64,000 nucleotides of DNA from Candidatus Sulfidibacterium hydrothermale (GCF_020149915.1 NZ_CP083760.1:1922001-1986000); one strand, 5' to 3'; numbered from the stretch's first letter, positions 1 to 9,183 are shown. Notes: generated by a model from the letters alone, not told the origin. Program-made: numbers and translations.

Positions 1-2
1 TT

Positions 3-998
3 AACGATTACCGTCATATTCCGGTGCTGAGCGCCTACAGCCCGCTGCATTTTTCCGGTATCCGCTGGGCTATTCTTGCCGAGATCGACTTAAAAGAAGC
101 CATGATCCCGATTTATTCCATTCGCGATAATATCATCTACCTCAGTTTGCTGATTGCCCTTCTTTCGGCGGCCATCATTACATTTTTGGCAAAAAAGATT
201 GCGGATCCCATAAAAAAAATGAAAGAAGAAACGGCCAAAATAGCTTCCGGAGAGTACGGTAACACCATGGAAGTAAAAACCAAAGATGAGATTGGCGATT
301 TAACCCGCGCTTTTAACGAGATGTCGGTAAAACTAAAAAACCAGGCCGACCGGCTTGAAAAAGAAAAAAAGCTGCGTCTGCGGTCGGTACTGGATGCCCA
401 GGAAAAAGAACGGCAACGCCTTTCGCGCGAATTACACGACGGTTTGGGACCGCTTTTGCTCACCGGAAAAATGAAGCTGGAAAATGCGCTGGAAACCGAA
501 ATAAAAACACTGAAAAAAAATATTTCGGAGGTGATCGGGCTGTTTTCTAAAACTGTTCAGGAAATCAGAACCATTTCGAACAACATGATGCCGGCAGGGC
601 TAAAAGAATTTGGACTGGCTGTAGCACTCGAAAACTTCTGCCGGCAGATGGAAGGAAACAATGCGGTAAAAATCCATTGCCACATTGAACTCTCCAAAAA
701 ACATTTCGACAAAACCACCGATATTTATCTTTTCCGGATTGCCCAGGAAGCGATAAACAATGTTTTAAAACATGCCGGAGCCACCGAAATCCATATCAGT
801 CTTGAAGAAATTGAACACCATCTGTATTTTACCATTGTTGATGACGGCTGCGGATTCGATAGCACTTCTGCTGAAAATCATCAGGGCAACGGTCTGGTAA
901 ATATCAAAGAAAGAGTAAATTTGCTGAACGGTTATTTTGAATTGAAAACAGCGCCGGGAAAAGGAACAAGAATTGATATTGATATTCCGCTTACATGA
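3..998 (+). CDS. Sensor histidine kinase, NarX/DesK (HisKA_3) type, 5'-truncated by window
   Basis: The reading frame is open from base 3, so the true start lies outside the window; the GTG at base 24 is only the first in-window start codon and is used for numbering here. Visible order: end of an extracytoplasmic sensor region, a membrane segment at about residues 36-57, a HAMP linker to about 108, a short coiled coil, the HisKA_3 dimerisation box RELHDGLGP (135-143, phospho-acceptor His138), then a HATPase_c domain with EAINNVLKHA, DDGCGFD and a GNGL lid. Family knowledge: such kinases phosphorylate NarL/FixJ-type regulators. The next gene encodes one and overlaps the stop by 4 bp (ATGA), so the two form a translationally coupled pair. 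The signal sensed cannot be read from this fragment. Confidence 0.93.
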   Translation, partial: NDYRHIPVLSAYSPLHFSGIRWAILAEIDLKEAMIPIYSIRDNIIYLSLLIALLSAAIITFLAKKIADPIKKMKEETAKIASGEYGNTMEVKTKDEIGDLTRAFNEMSVKLKNQADRLEKEKKLRLRSVLDAQEKERQRLSRELHDGLGPLLLTGKMKLENALETEIKTLKKNISEVIGLFSKTVQEIRTISNNMMPAGLKEFGLAVALENFCRQMEGNNAVKIHCHIELSKKHFDKTTDIYLFRIAQEAINNVLKHAGATEIHISLEEIEHHLYFTIVDDGCGFDSTSAENHQGNGLVNIKERVNLLNGYFELKTAPGKGTRIDIDIPLT

Positions 999-1651
999 AA
1001 AAGATTCGCATCATACTGGCCGATGATCATCAGCTTTTCAGAGAAGGGCTGGAAGCCCTGCTGAAAAGTCATGCTGAGCTGAAGATCCTGGCTTCTGTAA
1101 AAGACGGCGAAACCCTCTTTGAAGCCATCGAACAATTTCATCCCGATGTAGTTCTTTCGGATATCAGTATGCCCGGGAAAACCGGCATTGAAGTATGTAC
1201 CGAGATCACCCAAACCTTTCCGGAAGTCAAATTTATCATGCTTTCGATGTACAACAACGAAGTCTTCTTTGTGAACAGTCTGAAAGCCGGAGCCAAAGGG
1301 TTTTTATCCAAAGAAATTTCGCGTGACGAACTGCTGAAAGCCATCCAAACCGTATATCATGGCGGTGAGTATTTCGATAAAAAGGTGAGTCATGCGATCT
1401 TAAAGGAATATGTCGAGCAAAAGGCCGGAAAAAAACCTTCCAAACCCGAAGAACAGATTCTTTCAGCCCGCGAAAAAGAAATCATCCGGCTGGTAGCCGA
1501 AAGCTATTCCAACGGTGAAATTGCCGAAAAACTAAAAATCAGCGTACGGACAGTCAATGCCCACAAAAACAACATCATGCGCAAACTAAAATTAAAAAGC
1601 ACGGTGGACATCGTAAAATATGCGCTAATGAATAAAATGATCAAGCTGTAA
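995..1651 (+). CDS. Response regulator, NarL/FixJ family
   Basis: A 218-aa protein with an N-terminal receiver domain (acidic pair at residues 10-11, phospho-acceptor Asp56 in LSDISMP, conserved Lys in GFLSKE near 107) and a C-terminal LuxR-type helix-turn-helix at about 150-205 (LSAREKEIIRLV, then SVRTVNAHKNNIMRKL). It is the obvious partner of the overlapping sensor kinase. Phosphorylation of receivers of this family usually promotes dimerisation and DNA binding. The downstream outer-membrane barrel and ammonium channel are possible targets, but that is inference from position only. Confidence 0.95.
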   Translation: MKKIRIILADDHQLFREGLEALLKSHAELKILASVKDGETLFEAIEQFHPDVVLSDISMPGKTGIEVCTEITQTFPEVKFIMLSMYNNEVFFVNSLKAGAKGFLSKEISRDELLKAIQTVYHGGEYFDKKVSHAILKEYVEQKAGKKPSKPEEQILSAREKEIIRLVAESYSNGEIAEKLKISVRTVNAHKNNIMRKLKLKSTVDIVKYALMNKMIKL

Positions 1652-1815
1652 GAAAACCGCATCCTCCCGGCCATATCCAACCAACTATTCCTGTGCAACG
1701 ATAGGTATTTTACCTATCCCATACAATTTTTACCTATTGTTAAATTACGCATTTTCTCTATTGACTTTCAATAGATTAAACTTGATTTTTGCATCAAAAA
1801 GGAAAACGGTTTACG

Positions 1816-2640
1816 ATGAAAAAATTTTTCGCATTACTCTTTTTGATTTCATTTTTATTCATTCCCTTTCAGAAACTGGTCGCCCAGGAGGGGCACGATA
1901 TCTCATCTTCCAAAAGCCGGTCAAAGGTTTTATTAGGTGCCGATTTGGTAAGCCGTTATATTTGGCGCGGCATGCAGTTTGGCGGCAACAGTCCAAGCAT
2001 TCAGCCGTATTTTACTTATCAGATAGGGGGCTTTGAAGCCGGCGTGTGGGGGGCTTTTTCCATCTCGGGAAGCAATCATTCTGAAGAAGTGGATTTGCAT
2101 GTGAGCCAATCATTTGCAAAAAAGATGTTTACGGTAACCCTTACCGATTATTTCTTTCCGGATGATTTTGCCGATTACGATTACTTTGATTACTGCAATC
2201 ACACCACCGGCCATATTTTGGAAGGAACACTGGCCTATAACGGAACCAAAAAGTTCCCGCTCACGGTTTTGGTGGCCACCAATTTTTTTGGTGCCGATGC
2301 AGCCCGGATCGAGGACGATCCTTCGTCCCCTGAGTTCAACCAAAAAACAGGAATTCAATATTCCACCTATTTTGAGTTTGGATATCCTTTTCAGTTTAAA
2401 AATGTGGATATCAACACCTTTATCGGCTTTAACGCCACCACGCCGCGCAAAGCAAACGAATCGACCGGTTATATCGGCGAAACAGGATTCTACGGAACCG
2501 GTTTCGGGGTGATTAACCTGGGATTTACAGCATCCAAATCCGTTCAGATTACAACGAAATACGCCATGCCTTTAACGGTTTCACTGATAACCAATCCGCA
2601 GGCGGGAAAAATATTTTTTGTTTTTGGAATTTCATTTTAA
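1816..2640 (+). CDS. Outer-membrane beta-barrel-like protein preceding the ammonium channel
   Basis: A 274-aa protein. The ATG at 1816 is preferred over a TTG at 1789 because it begins directly with a signal peptide (MKKFFALLFLISF, cleavage probably after VAQ near residue 23). The mature part alternates aromatic and polar residues in short strands (SRYIWRGMQFGG, IQPYFTYQIGGFEAGVWG) and ends in a C-terminal aromatic residue (FVFGISF), as expected of an outer-membrane barrel. It resembles the TIGR02001-like family often found near nitrogen-transport genes. It sits 27 bp upstream of amt and is probably co-transcribed. A plausible Bacteroidota promoter (TTGAC near 1759, then GATTTTTG near 1784) precedes it. 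The substrate is unknown. Confidence 0.75.
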   Translation: MKKFFALLFLISFLFIPFQKLVAQEGHDISSSKSRSKVLLGADLVSRYIWRGMQFGGNSPSIQPYFTYQIGGFEAGVWGAFSISGSNHSEEVDLHVSQSFAKKMFTVTLTDYFFPDDFADYDYFDYCNHTTGHILEGTLAYNGTKKFPLTVLVATNFFGADAARIEDDPSSPEFNQKTGIQYSTYFEFGYPFQFKNVDINTFIGFNATTPRKANESTGYIGETGFYGTGFGVINLGFTASKSVQITTKYAMPLTVSLITNPQAGKIFFVFGISF

Positions 2641-2667
2641 CCTTTTATTCATTTAAATTTTTTAATC

Positions 2668-3891
2668 ATGATAGATACAGGCACAACGACATTTATGATC
2701 TTGTCAACCAGCCTTGTCATGCTGATGACACCTGGCTTGGCCTTCTTTTACGGCGGGCTGGCCAGTAAGCGAAACATTCTGGGAATTATGATCCAGACTT
2801 TCGTTTCGCTCGGACTGACTACCATTTTATGGATTGCCTTTGGGTATTCACTCTGTTTCAGCGGCGGTCATGGCGCCATTATCGGCAACTTTGATGCTGC
2901 TTTTCTGAAAGATATTCCTTTCAATCAAATGTTTTCCGGTGGCGGAAATCAGTATCCCACTTTTATTTTTGTGGCTTATCAGATGATGTTCGCCATTATT
3001 ACTCCAACACTGATCACCGGAGCTTTTATCAACCGGATTACCTTTAAAGGATATCTGATTTTCCTGGTTTTATGGCAGATTTTTGTTTACTACCCCTTTG
3101 TACACATGGTTTGGGGCGGCGGACTGCTGGCCAGCTGGGGAGTTATTGACTTTGCCGGTGGTATTGTGGTACATGCCATTGCCGGATTTGCCGCGCTTGC
3201 TTCGGTTATCTATGTCGGAAAACGTATCGACACCAAATCTCCGCCGAACAGCATTCCGTTGGTTGCTATCGGAACCGGCCTGCTGTGGTTTGGCTGGTAT
3301 GGTTTTAATGCCGGAAGTGAATTGAAAGTAGATTCTGTAACCACACTGGCATTCCTGAATACCGATGTAGCTGCTTCATTTGCCGCCATCACCTGGCTGG
3401 TTATTGAATGGAGCCGTGAGAAAAAACCGAAATTCCTCGGTCTGCTTACCGGTGCTGTTGCCGGATTGGCTACCATTACACCGGCTGCCGGTTATGTACC
3501 GTTGTGGGCTGCTATTTTGATTGGTATTGCCGCCGGCGCCATCTGTTATATTTCCGTTCAGTTCAAAAACAAACTGGGCTGGGACGACGCATTAGATGTT
3601 TGGGGCGTACACGGTATGGGTGGTGTACTCGGTACCATTTTGCTTGGTGTGTTCGCCACTACAGCGGTCAACCCCAACGGAGCCAACGGACTGGTCTTTG
3701 GCGGTGGTGCTTTCTTCCTGAAAGAAGTTGTTGCCGTACTGGCTGCAGCCGCTTATGCTTTTGGCTTTACCTTGCTGATGCTGAAACTCATCAACTATAT
3801 CACGCCGGTAAAAGTGGAACCGGAAGAAGAAATGGTAGGACTTGATGAAGCCGAATTAGGTGAAAAAGCCTACGACGAAGGAGCGCTTTAA
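2668..3891 (+). CDS. amt: Ammonium transporter, Amt/Rh family
   Basis: A 407-aa polytopic protein of usual Amt length with about 11 hydrophobic segments. Family signatures are visible: TPGLAFFYGGL near the N-terminus, FVHMVWGGG around the first pore histidine, AGFAALAS, FGWYGFNAGSE, and DVWGVHGMGG carrying the second twin histidine. It conducts ammonium/ammonia across the inner membrane. The C-terminal tail is acidic (EPEEEMVGLDEAELGEKAYDE). No glnK/P-II gene follows, whereas many bacteria pair amt with glnK; the gene ends directly at a strong terminator. Confidence 0.97.
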   Translation: MIDTGTTTFMILSTSLVMLMTPGLAFFYGGLASKRNILGIMIQTFVSLGLTTILWIAFGYSLCFSGGHGAIIGNFDAAFLKDIPFNQMFSGGGNQYPTFIFVAYQMMFAIITPTLITGAFINRITFKGYLIFLVLWQIFVYYPFVHMVWGGGLLASWGVIDFAGGIVVHAIAGFAALASVIYVGKRIDTKSPPNSIPLVAIGTGLLWFGWYGFNAGSELKVDSVTTLAFLNTDVAASFAAITWLVIEWSREKKPKFLGLLTGAVAGLATITPAAGYVPLWAAILIGIAAGAICYISVQFKNKLGWDDALDVWGVHGMGGVLGTILLGVFATTAVNPNGANGLVFGGGAFFLKEVVAVLAAAAYAFGFTLLMLKLINYITPVKVEPEEEMVGLDEAELGEKAYDEGAL

Positions 3892-3916
3892 TGGAACAAC
3901 CATCGATTTAAAACGT

Positions 3917-3949
3917 AAAAAAGCCGGCAGTAAAGCCGGCTTTTTTTTT
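3917..3949 (+). terminator. Rho-independent terminator after amt
   Basis: A perfect stem (GCCGGC with flanking A/T pairs, 3917-3928 against 3935 onwards) with a 6-nt loop AGTAAA is followed by nine T. It lies 26 bp after the amt stop codon. Confidence 0.93.
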
Positions 3950-4017
3950 GATTATCAATCAGTAGTGATTTAAAAATAGCATCATTCTTTTTCAAAGCGT
4001 ATAAATTGCCATAAAAC

Positions 4018-4115
4018 TATATGCATAAACATATAACACAGAAAAAATAACTCAAAATATATGCAATTACATATAATATTGCTTATATTTGCTCAATTAT
4101 ATTTAAAAACATATA
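4018..4115 (+). promoter_or_regulatory. Three phased 18-bp operators upstream of hipB
   Basis: Three copies of the inverted repeat TATATG-N6-CATATA occur at 4018-4035, 4058-4075 and 4098-4115. The first two are perfect and the third has one mismatch (TATATT). Starts are exactly 40 bp apart, close to four helical turns, and the third copy abuts the hipB ATG. This is the pattern expected of autorepression by a HipB dimer in which several sites are bound on one face of the DNA. That HipB is the ligand is inference. Confidence 0.75.
4084..4091 (+). promoter_or_regulatory. Candidate -7 promoter box for hipBST
   Basis: TATATTTG is a perfect match to the Bacteroidota -7 consensus TAnnTTTG. It lies between the second and third operators, so repressor binding would cover it. 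No clear -33 TTTG is seen at the usual distance. Confidence 0.5.
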
Positions 4116-4343
4116 ATGGAAAGAATTGCAGAGTTTGTAAAACAACGCCGAAAAGCAGCCGGGCTAACACAGGAAGAGTTTGCCGAGCGAACCGGTGTGG
4201 CACTAACAGTGATAAGGAAAATAGAACAGGGGAAAACAAACCTGAACATGGAAAAAGTGAACCTTGTCTTGAAAATGTTCGGTCACGAGTTGGCAGCGGT
4301 AAGCTCAAAAGAGTTAAACAACAACAGAAACAGCAACAAATGA
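4116..4343 (+). CDS. hipB: HipB-like antitoxin, XRE-family helix-turn-helix
   Basis: A 75-aa protein with one XRE helix-turn-helix (KQRRKAAGLTQEEFAERTGV, then VIRKIEQGKTNLNMEKVNLVLKMFG), the usual size of HipB-type antitoxins, with a basic, Asn-rich tail. It should dimerise, bind the operators just upstream and repress the operon. Its stop codon overlaps the start of the next gene (ATGA), indicating translational coupling with the HipA-derived pair. Confidence 0.88.
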   Translation: MERIAEFVKQRRKAAGLTQEEFAERTGVALTVIRKIEQGKTNLNMEKVNLVLKMFGHELAAVSSKELNNNRNSNK

Positions 4344-4663
4344 GAAAAGCAAAAGTAATGTATGGCAATGAAATCGCCGGAATACTTACCGAAACGGATG
4401 AAGGAGAATATATTTTCCGGTATGATGAAAATTATGTGGATCAGCATCCCGGACAATTTATAACCTTTACCATGCCTGTAACCAAAGAACCTTATAAAAG
4501 TAACCGGCTGTTTCCGTTTTTTGAGGGGTTAATACCCGAGGGATGGCTGTTGAATATTGCCTCCCGCAGCTGGAAAATAAACCCCAACGACAGAATGGGG
4601 CTTTTGCTGGCATGTTGTAAAGATTGCATTGGCGCCGTTAGTATTGTTCCAATACCTGAATAA
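4340..4663 (+). CDS. hipS: HipS-like protein (stand-alone HipA N-terminal subdomain)
   Basis: A 107-aa protein matching only the N-terminal part of HipA (GNEIAGILTETDEGEYIFRYDENY, PVTKEPYKSNRLFPFFEGLIPEGW). The ATG at 4340 overlaps the hipB stop. A single-chain HipA carries this segment fused to the kinase; here it is separate. That matches the tripartite HipBST organisation described in E. coli O127, where HipS rather than HipB acts as the direct antitoxin. Assignment of that role here is by analogy. Confidence 0.8.
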   Translation: MRKAKVMYGNEIAGILTETDEGEYIFRYDENYVDQHPGQFITFTMPVTKEPYKSNRLFPFFEGLIPEGWLLNIASRSWKINPNDRMGLLLACCKDCIGAVSIVPIPE

Positions 4664-4664
4664 A

Positions 4665-5603
4665 ATGGAAAACAAATGTTTATATTGCTATAACAAGTTA
4701 AATGATGCCCTTGATTTTCATCCCCGGTGCATCAAAACATTTTTCGGAAGTACGAGAGCTCCGCTGCTGCCTTATACAATTGACCAAATGGCTGATCTTG
4801 CCAAAAACGTGGTTCAGCGTAGTATATCTGTTCCCGGTGTACAACCGAAACTATCCTTGTCGTTAATAAAAGCAGTCGGGAAAAAGGAAAGCAGATTGAC
4901 CGTTGTTGGGGCTTTGGATGGAAATTACATTCTAAAACCTCCGCATCCCAACTATCCCGAAATGCCGCAAAATGAACATCTCACCATGCGTATGGCGGAA
5001 GTGTTCGGCATAAAAGTAGTGCCGTCCAGTCTGATCCGCCTGAAATCCGGTGAACTCTCGTATATTACAAAGCGTATCGACAGGACTGATGGCGGTGAAA
5101 AAATACATATGATCGATATGTTTCAAATAACGGAAGCTTTCGACAAATACAAAAGTTCGATGGAAAAAATCGGAAAAGCCATTGAATCGTATTCCGAAAA
5201 TCCGTTATTGGACAAACTTTTCTTTTTTGAACTCACTGTTTTCAGTTTTCTTACCGGAAACAATGATATGCACCTGAAAAACTTCTCAATGATCAAAACC
5301 GATTTCGGATGGGTATTATCGCCTGCCTACGATTTATTGAATGCAACCATTCTTAATCCCGACGATGATGAAGAATTAGCCCTTACCCTTGAAGGAAGAA
5401 AAAAGAAACTCCAACGCAAGCATTTTGAACACTTTGGATACGACTTGGGTTTGTCAACAAAACAAACAAATGGTGTGTTTAAACGTTTTTATAAAAATAA
5501 AGAAAGTGCCTATAAACTCATTGGACAATCTTTTTTATCCGATGATATGAAAAACAGATACTGGCACCTTATGGAAAAACGGTATGATATTTTATCCGGT
5601 TAA
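4665..5603 (+). CDS. hipT: HipT-like serine/threonine kinase toxin (HipA C-terminal domain)
   Basis: A 312-aa protein. The ATG at 4665 lies just after the hipS stop; an in-frame ATG at 4629 would overlap hipS and is less likely. It begins with a Cys-rich stretch (CLYC, then HPRC). Next is the Gly-rich loop RSISVPGVQPKLS, whose SIS serines correspond to autophosphorylation sites known in HipT, followed by the catalytic region NDMHLKNFSM and the metal-binding SPAYDLLN. HipA/HipT kinases inactivate aminoacyl-tRNA synthetases by phosphorylation and stall translation. The target here is not known. Confidence 0.85.
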   Translation: MENKCLYCYNKLNDALDFHPRCIKTFFGSTRAPLLPYTIDQMADLAKNVVQRSISVPGVQPKLSLSLIKAVGKKESRLTVVGALDGNYILKPPHPNYPEMPQNEHLTMRMAEVFGIKVVPSSLIRLKSGELSYITKRIDRTDGGEKIHMIDMFQITEAFDKYKSSMEKIGKAIESYSENPLLDKLFFFELTVFSFLTGNNDMHLKNFSMIKTDFGWVLSPAYDLLNATILNPDDDEELALTLEGRKKKLQRKHFEHFGYDLGLSTKQTNGVFKRFYKNKESAYKLIGQSFLSDDMKNRYWHLMEKRYDILSG

Positions 5604-5712
5604 ATTTATTTTATGACGTGATTTTCAATTTTCTACTTTACTAAAGAGCAGAGCACAATTAACTGCACTGATTACGTTTGGAGGAAATTAAGGTAAAATC
5701 ATAGGAAAACAA

Positions 5713-5742
5713 AAAATCCCGGTCCGGATGGATCGGGATTTT
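5713..5742. terminator. Bidirectional terminator between hipT and tRNA-Ser
   Basis: Inverted repeat AAAATCCCG (5713-5721) and CGGGATTTT (5734-5742) with inner TCC/GGA pairs. A/T runs on both sides let it serve the hipT transcript (+) and the tRNA transcript (-). Confidence 0.75.
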
Positions 5743-5749
5743 CGCTTTG

Positions 5750-5834
5750 CGGAGAGTGAGGGATTCGAACCCCCGGAGGCTTGCACCTCAACGGTTTTCA
5801 AGACCGCCGCATTCGACCACTCTGCCAACTCTCC
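5750..5834 (-). tRNA. tRNA-Ser (anticodon UGA)
   Basis: Read on the minus strand, the acceptor arms GGAGAGT and ACTCTCC pair perfectly. The anticodon loop reads CTTGAAA with anticodon TGA, a long variable arm typical of serine tRNAs follows, and the T-loop is GGTTCGAATCCC. CCA is not encoded. The gene stands alone between hipT and a glycosyltransferase. Confidence 0.95.
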
Positions 5835-5927
5835 TTAACAAGGACTTTAGGCGCGCAAAATTACACTTTTTTTCTTTTTTACAAATAAACGGAATAAGTT
5901 TATTTTTGCACCATTCAATCCGGTCTT

Positions 5928-6944
5928 ATGACAGAAACAGCCGTCGTTATATTAAACTACAACGGGAAAAACTTTCTCGAAAAATACCTGCCCGGAGTCA
6001 TCCGGAACAGTCCGGATGCAACGGTTGTAGTGGCGGACAACGCTTCAACGGACGATTCTGTGGATTTCATGAAAAAACATTTTCCTCAGGTCCGCTTGCT
6101 GATAAATGATAAAAATACTGGATTCGCCGGGGGATACAACTGGGCACTTTCGCAGATTGAAGCGACCTATTATGTTTTGCTGAACTCAGATATTGAAGTT
6201 ACACCGGATTGGCTGGAGCCCGTCATCCGGTTAATGGACTCGGATGAAAAGATTGCAGCCTGTCAGCCAAAGATCCGGTCTGTTTTTCAAAAAGAATATT
6301 TCGAATATGCCGGTGCTTCGGGTGGTTTTATTGACCGGTGGGGATATCCGTTTTGCCGGGGACGAATTTTTGAAGAAACAGAAAAAGACCAGGGCCAATA
6401 TGATGATGTCCGCGAAATATTTTGGGCTACCGGTGCCTGTATGATTGTCCGTGCGGATGTGTATCATGCCCTTGGCGGACTGGATGCTGATTTTTTTGCC
6501 CACATGGAAGAAATTGATTTCTGCTGGCGCGCCAAAAACCAGGGATACAAAATCATGGTACAGCCGGCATCCATTGTTTATCACGTAGGAGGGGGGACAC
6601 TGCCCAAAAGTTCGGCACGGAAAACTTACCTGAACTTCCGGAACAACTTTATGTTGTTGTACAAGAACCTTCCTGACGAATGGCTTTGGAAAGTTTTAAT
6701 CACCCGGTTGTTCATGGACGGACTTGCCGGAATTCGTTTTTTACTGCAAGGCCATTTTGCAGATATCGGGGCCATTATCCGTGCCCACTTTTATTTTTAC
6801 GGACACCTGAAAACCCTTCGGGCAAAGCGCCGTAAGCTCCGGCAAAAGCCGGTTTCTGGAATATATATGGGCAGTTTGGTATTTGCCCGTTTTATAAAAA
6901 AGATACGCGTTTTTTCTGCCCTGCAAGACGAAAAATTCACCTGA
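5928..6944 (+). CDS. Glycosyltransferase family 2 (rhamnosyltransferase-like)
   Basis: A 338-aa protein with a GT-A fold N-terminus: AVVILNYNGKNFLEKYLP, the nucleotide-binding VVADNASTDDS, and the DxD-like LLNSDIEV. The later motif GGLDADFFAHMEEIDFCWRA contains the acidic catalytic-base region seen in WbbL-type rhamnosyltransferases. The C-terminal third is hydrophobic and basic, suggesting peripheral membrane association. It probably transfers a sugar to a cell-surface glycan precursor; donor and acceptor cannot be told. It stands alone, convergent with the downstream peptidase gene. Confidence 0.88.
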   Translation: MTETAVVILNYNGKNFLEKYLPGVIRNSPDATVVVADNASTDDSVDFMKKHFPQVRLLINDKNTGFAGGYNWALSQIEATYYVLLNSDIEVTPDWLEPVIRLMDSDEKIAACQPKIRSVFQKEYFEYAGASGGFIDRWGYPFCRGRIFEETEKDQGQYDDVREIFWATGACMIVRADVYHALGGLDADFFAHMEEIDFCWRAKNQGYKIMVQPASIVYHVGGGTLPKSSARKTYLNFRNNFMLLYKNLPDEWLWKVLITRLFMDGLAGIRFLLQGHFADIGAIIRAHFYFYGHLKTLRAKRRKLRQKPVSGIYMGSLVFARFIKKIRVFSALQDEKFT

Positions 6945-6973
6945 TTGTCATGGGGTTATACCAATTGTATTTT

Positions 6974-6996
6974 AAAATGCGCTAAAAGCGCATTTT
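6974..6996. terminator. Bidirectional terminator between convergent genes
   Basis: Perfect 10-bp inverted repeat AAAATGCGCT / AGCGCATTTT with a 3-nt loop, placed between the ends of the glycosyltransferase (+) and the prolyl oligopeptidase (-). Confidence 0.75.
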
Positions 6997-7011
6997 GATC
7001 TTCAATCGGAA

Positions 7012-9117
7012 TTATTTCTCTTTCTCCTTTTTTGTCAGTTCATACAGCATAAAGCCGTAAACATCAGCGGTTTCGCGTAAGGTCATATTCCTTGTCGAAC
7101 CGGAATAATGGCCGGCATGGTGTCTTGATTTCAAAAGGATCATATTTTTTTGTGCCGGACGATTTTGTAATCTTGCCACAAACTTATAGGAATGAAACGG
7201 CGGAACCCGGTCGTCATTATCAGCTGTGATGACCAGCATAGTCGGATAATTAACCGAATCTTTAATATTTTGATAAGGAGAATAACTCAGTAAATTTTTA
7301 AAACCAGTTGTATCGCTTACAGAACCGTATTCATCTGTATGCCAGTGTCCGACAGTAAATCGCTCAAAGCGTAACATATCCAACGGAGCAGCCTGGGGAA
7401 CCACAACTTTAAACAAATCCGGTCTTTGTATGGCTGCCACAGCAACAACCAATCCACCGTTAGAGGCCCCGGTAATTCCCAGTTTATTCCGGTTTGTATA
7501 TCCTTCGCGAATTAAATATTCAGCGGCGGCAATAAAATCATCAAAAGATTTTTGTTTGTTGATGCCTCTTCCGGCTGATGCCCAGGCCCAGCCTTTATCT
7601 CCACCGCCTCGGATATTGGCAAAAGCAAAAATACCGCCATGGTGAATAAAATTCACAATACCGGGATCGAAATGCCCACTGGAAACAATCCCAAAGCCGC
7701 CATACGCCTTTAATATCGTTGGGTTATTCCCGTTTCGTTTTAGTCCTTTCTCATAAATTAATATCATCGGTACCTGTACGCTGTCTTTTGAAGGATATTC
7801 CACCTCTTTGTAAACAATATTTTTATAATTAAAATGAACTTCGGTACGATCGGTTAACTCCAACTTAAGATTATGTAAATCAAATTGGTAAACAACAGGA
7901 GGAATGGTATAGGAAGTAAAATAGAAGATGATTTTAGAATCATAAAAACCGCCATAAAATCCGCTTAAAGTACTTGAAACAGGAAATTTCATGGTGTAAA
8001 GTAACTTTCCGGAATAATTGTAAACCGTTAAAATAGGATGTTGATTTGATTGGTATACGCAAATCAGCCGCTCAGCAAAAGGATGCACCGCCAGTAACAA
8101 AGCTTCAGAATATTCAGGGACAAGCGTCTGAAATTGGTAAGGATGGGCAGGATCAATAAGCACAACACTTCCATTGTTGGCATGAAATGCCGAACGGGCT
8201 ATAAATTTGCCATCATGATAATCCAAAATATCGAAAACATCCGGAATGTGGGTGATCAGCGGTTGGATATGAGGATTTTTAGACTGATAATCAATATAAT
8301 AAATATTTTCTTTTCCTGTTGTCTGGTTTCGTTCTTCTATCACAAGAAATCTTTCGTCAGAAGTTACCCGGTAGCTATACGTAGTAGCCGGATTCTTTCT
8401 TTGAAAGATCAGCTGATCCTCTTTTTGGGGCGTGCCCACCCGGTGATAGTATACTTTTTCATCCAGAGTGGAACCAAATTTCCCATTTTGCGAAAAAACA
8501 GAATAGTAAAAGCCATGGCCTCGCCACACCAAACCGGAAAACTTGATACCGGTTAAATGATCATTGGTTTTTTTACCCGTTTCCAGGTTCACCACGCCAA
8601 TTTTTCTCCAGTCGCTGCCGTTGATGTTATACAAAAACGCCAGATACTTCGAATCTTTCGATACGGAATACCCATGCAACATGACCACATCGCTGCTTTT
8701 GGTAGTAAGTGTGGTTGGATCGACCAGAAGCATGGGCTCCCCCTGAATGGTTCTTCTGTAAAATAAAGCCGGAACGGTTGTGTTGTCGTACCAGGAATAA
8801 GAAAAATAATATTTCCCCAATTTCACCGGAGTCCGGTACCGGTTCAGGCTGTATTTTTCCAGATCGCGAAAAAAGTGCGTCCGGAAAGTAGCTTTTGTCA
8901 ATATTGCTTTTGAAAGTTTATTTTCTTTTTGCACCCATTGCCGGGTTTCTTTACTGTTTACATTTTCCAGCCAGCGATAGGGGTCAGCCACCACATATTT
9001 GTTGAAAAAAGTATCATAAACAATTTTCTTCGGGGCGTAAACAGGTTCATACTTCTGCGACAAAAGCGGCTGGGTGGCAGCCATGACAACGACTGCCAAA
9101 AGAAATCTTTTTCTCAT
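7012..9117 (-). CDS. Prolyl oligopeptidase family serine peptidase (S9A)
   Basis: A 701-aa protein, the usual length for the family. It starts with a signal peptide (MRKRFLLAVVVMAATQPLLS), so it is exported, probably to the periplasm. The N-terminal half is the substrate-restricting beta-propeller (VADPYRWLENV is the family entry motif). The C-terminal alpha/beta hydrolase carries the nucleophile in GASNGGL, the Asp in TADNDDRVPP and the His in SRHHAGH. S9A enzymes cleave short peptides after proline. The next gene on the same strand, upstream of it, is aroQ. Confidence 0.93.
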   Translation of the reverse strand: MRKRFLLAVVVMAATQPLLSQKYEPVYAPKKIVYDTFFNKYVVADPYRWLENVNSKETRQWVQKENKLSKAILTKATFRTHFFRDLEKYSLNRYRTPVKLGKYYFSYSWYDNTTVPALFYRRTIQGEPMLLVDPTTLTTKSSDVVMLHGYSVSKDSKYLAFLYNINGSDWRKIGVVNLETGKKTNDHLTGIKFSGLVWRGHGFYYSVFSQNGKFGSTLDEKVYYHRVGTPQKEDQLIFQRKNPATTYSYRVTSDERFLVIEERNQTTGKENIYYIDYQSKNPHIQPLITHIPDVFDILDYHDGKFIARSAFHANNGSVVLIDPAHPYQFQTLVPEYSEALLLAVHPFAERLICVYQSNQHPILTVYNYSGKLLYTMKFPVSSTLSGFYGGFYDSKIIFYFTSYTIPPVVYQFDLHNLKLELTDRTEVHFNYKNIVYKEVEYPSKDSVQVPMILIYEKGLKRNGNNPTILKAYGGFGIVSSGHFDPGIVNFIHHGGIFAFANIRGGGDKGWAWASAGRGINKQKSFDDFIAAAEYLIREGYTNRNKLGITGASNGGLVVAVAAIQRPDLFKVVVPQAAPLDMLRFERFTVGHWHTDEYGSVSDTTGFKNLLSYSPYQNIKDSVNYPTMLVITADNDDRVPPFHSYKFVARLQNRPAQKNMILLKSRHHAGHYSGSTRNMTLRETADVYGFMLYELTKKEKEK

Positions 9118-9183
9118 CGGGTAAAATGAATAAACGGGTTTTCAATAATTAAAGAATTGGAATAAATGCAAAAAAACGACCAA

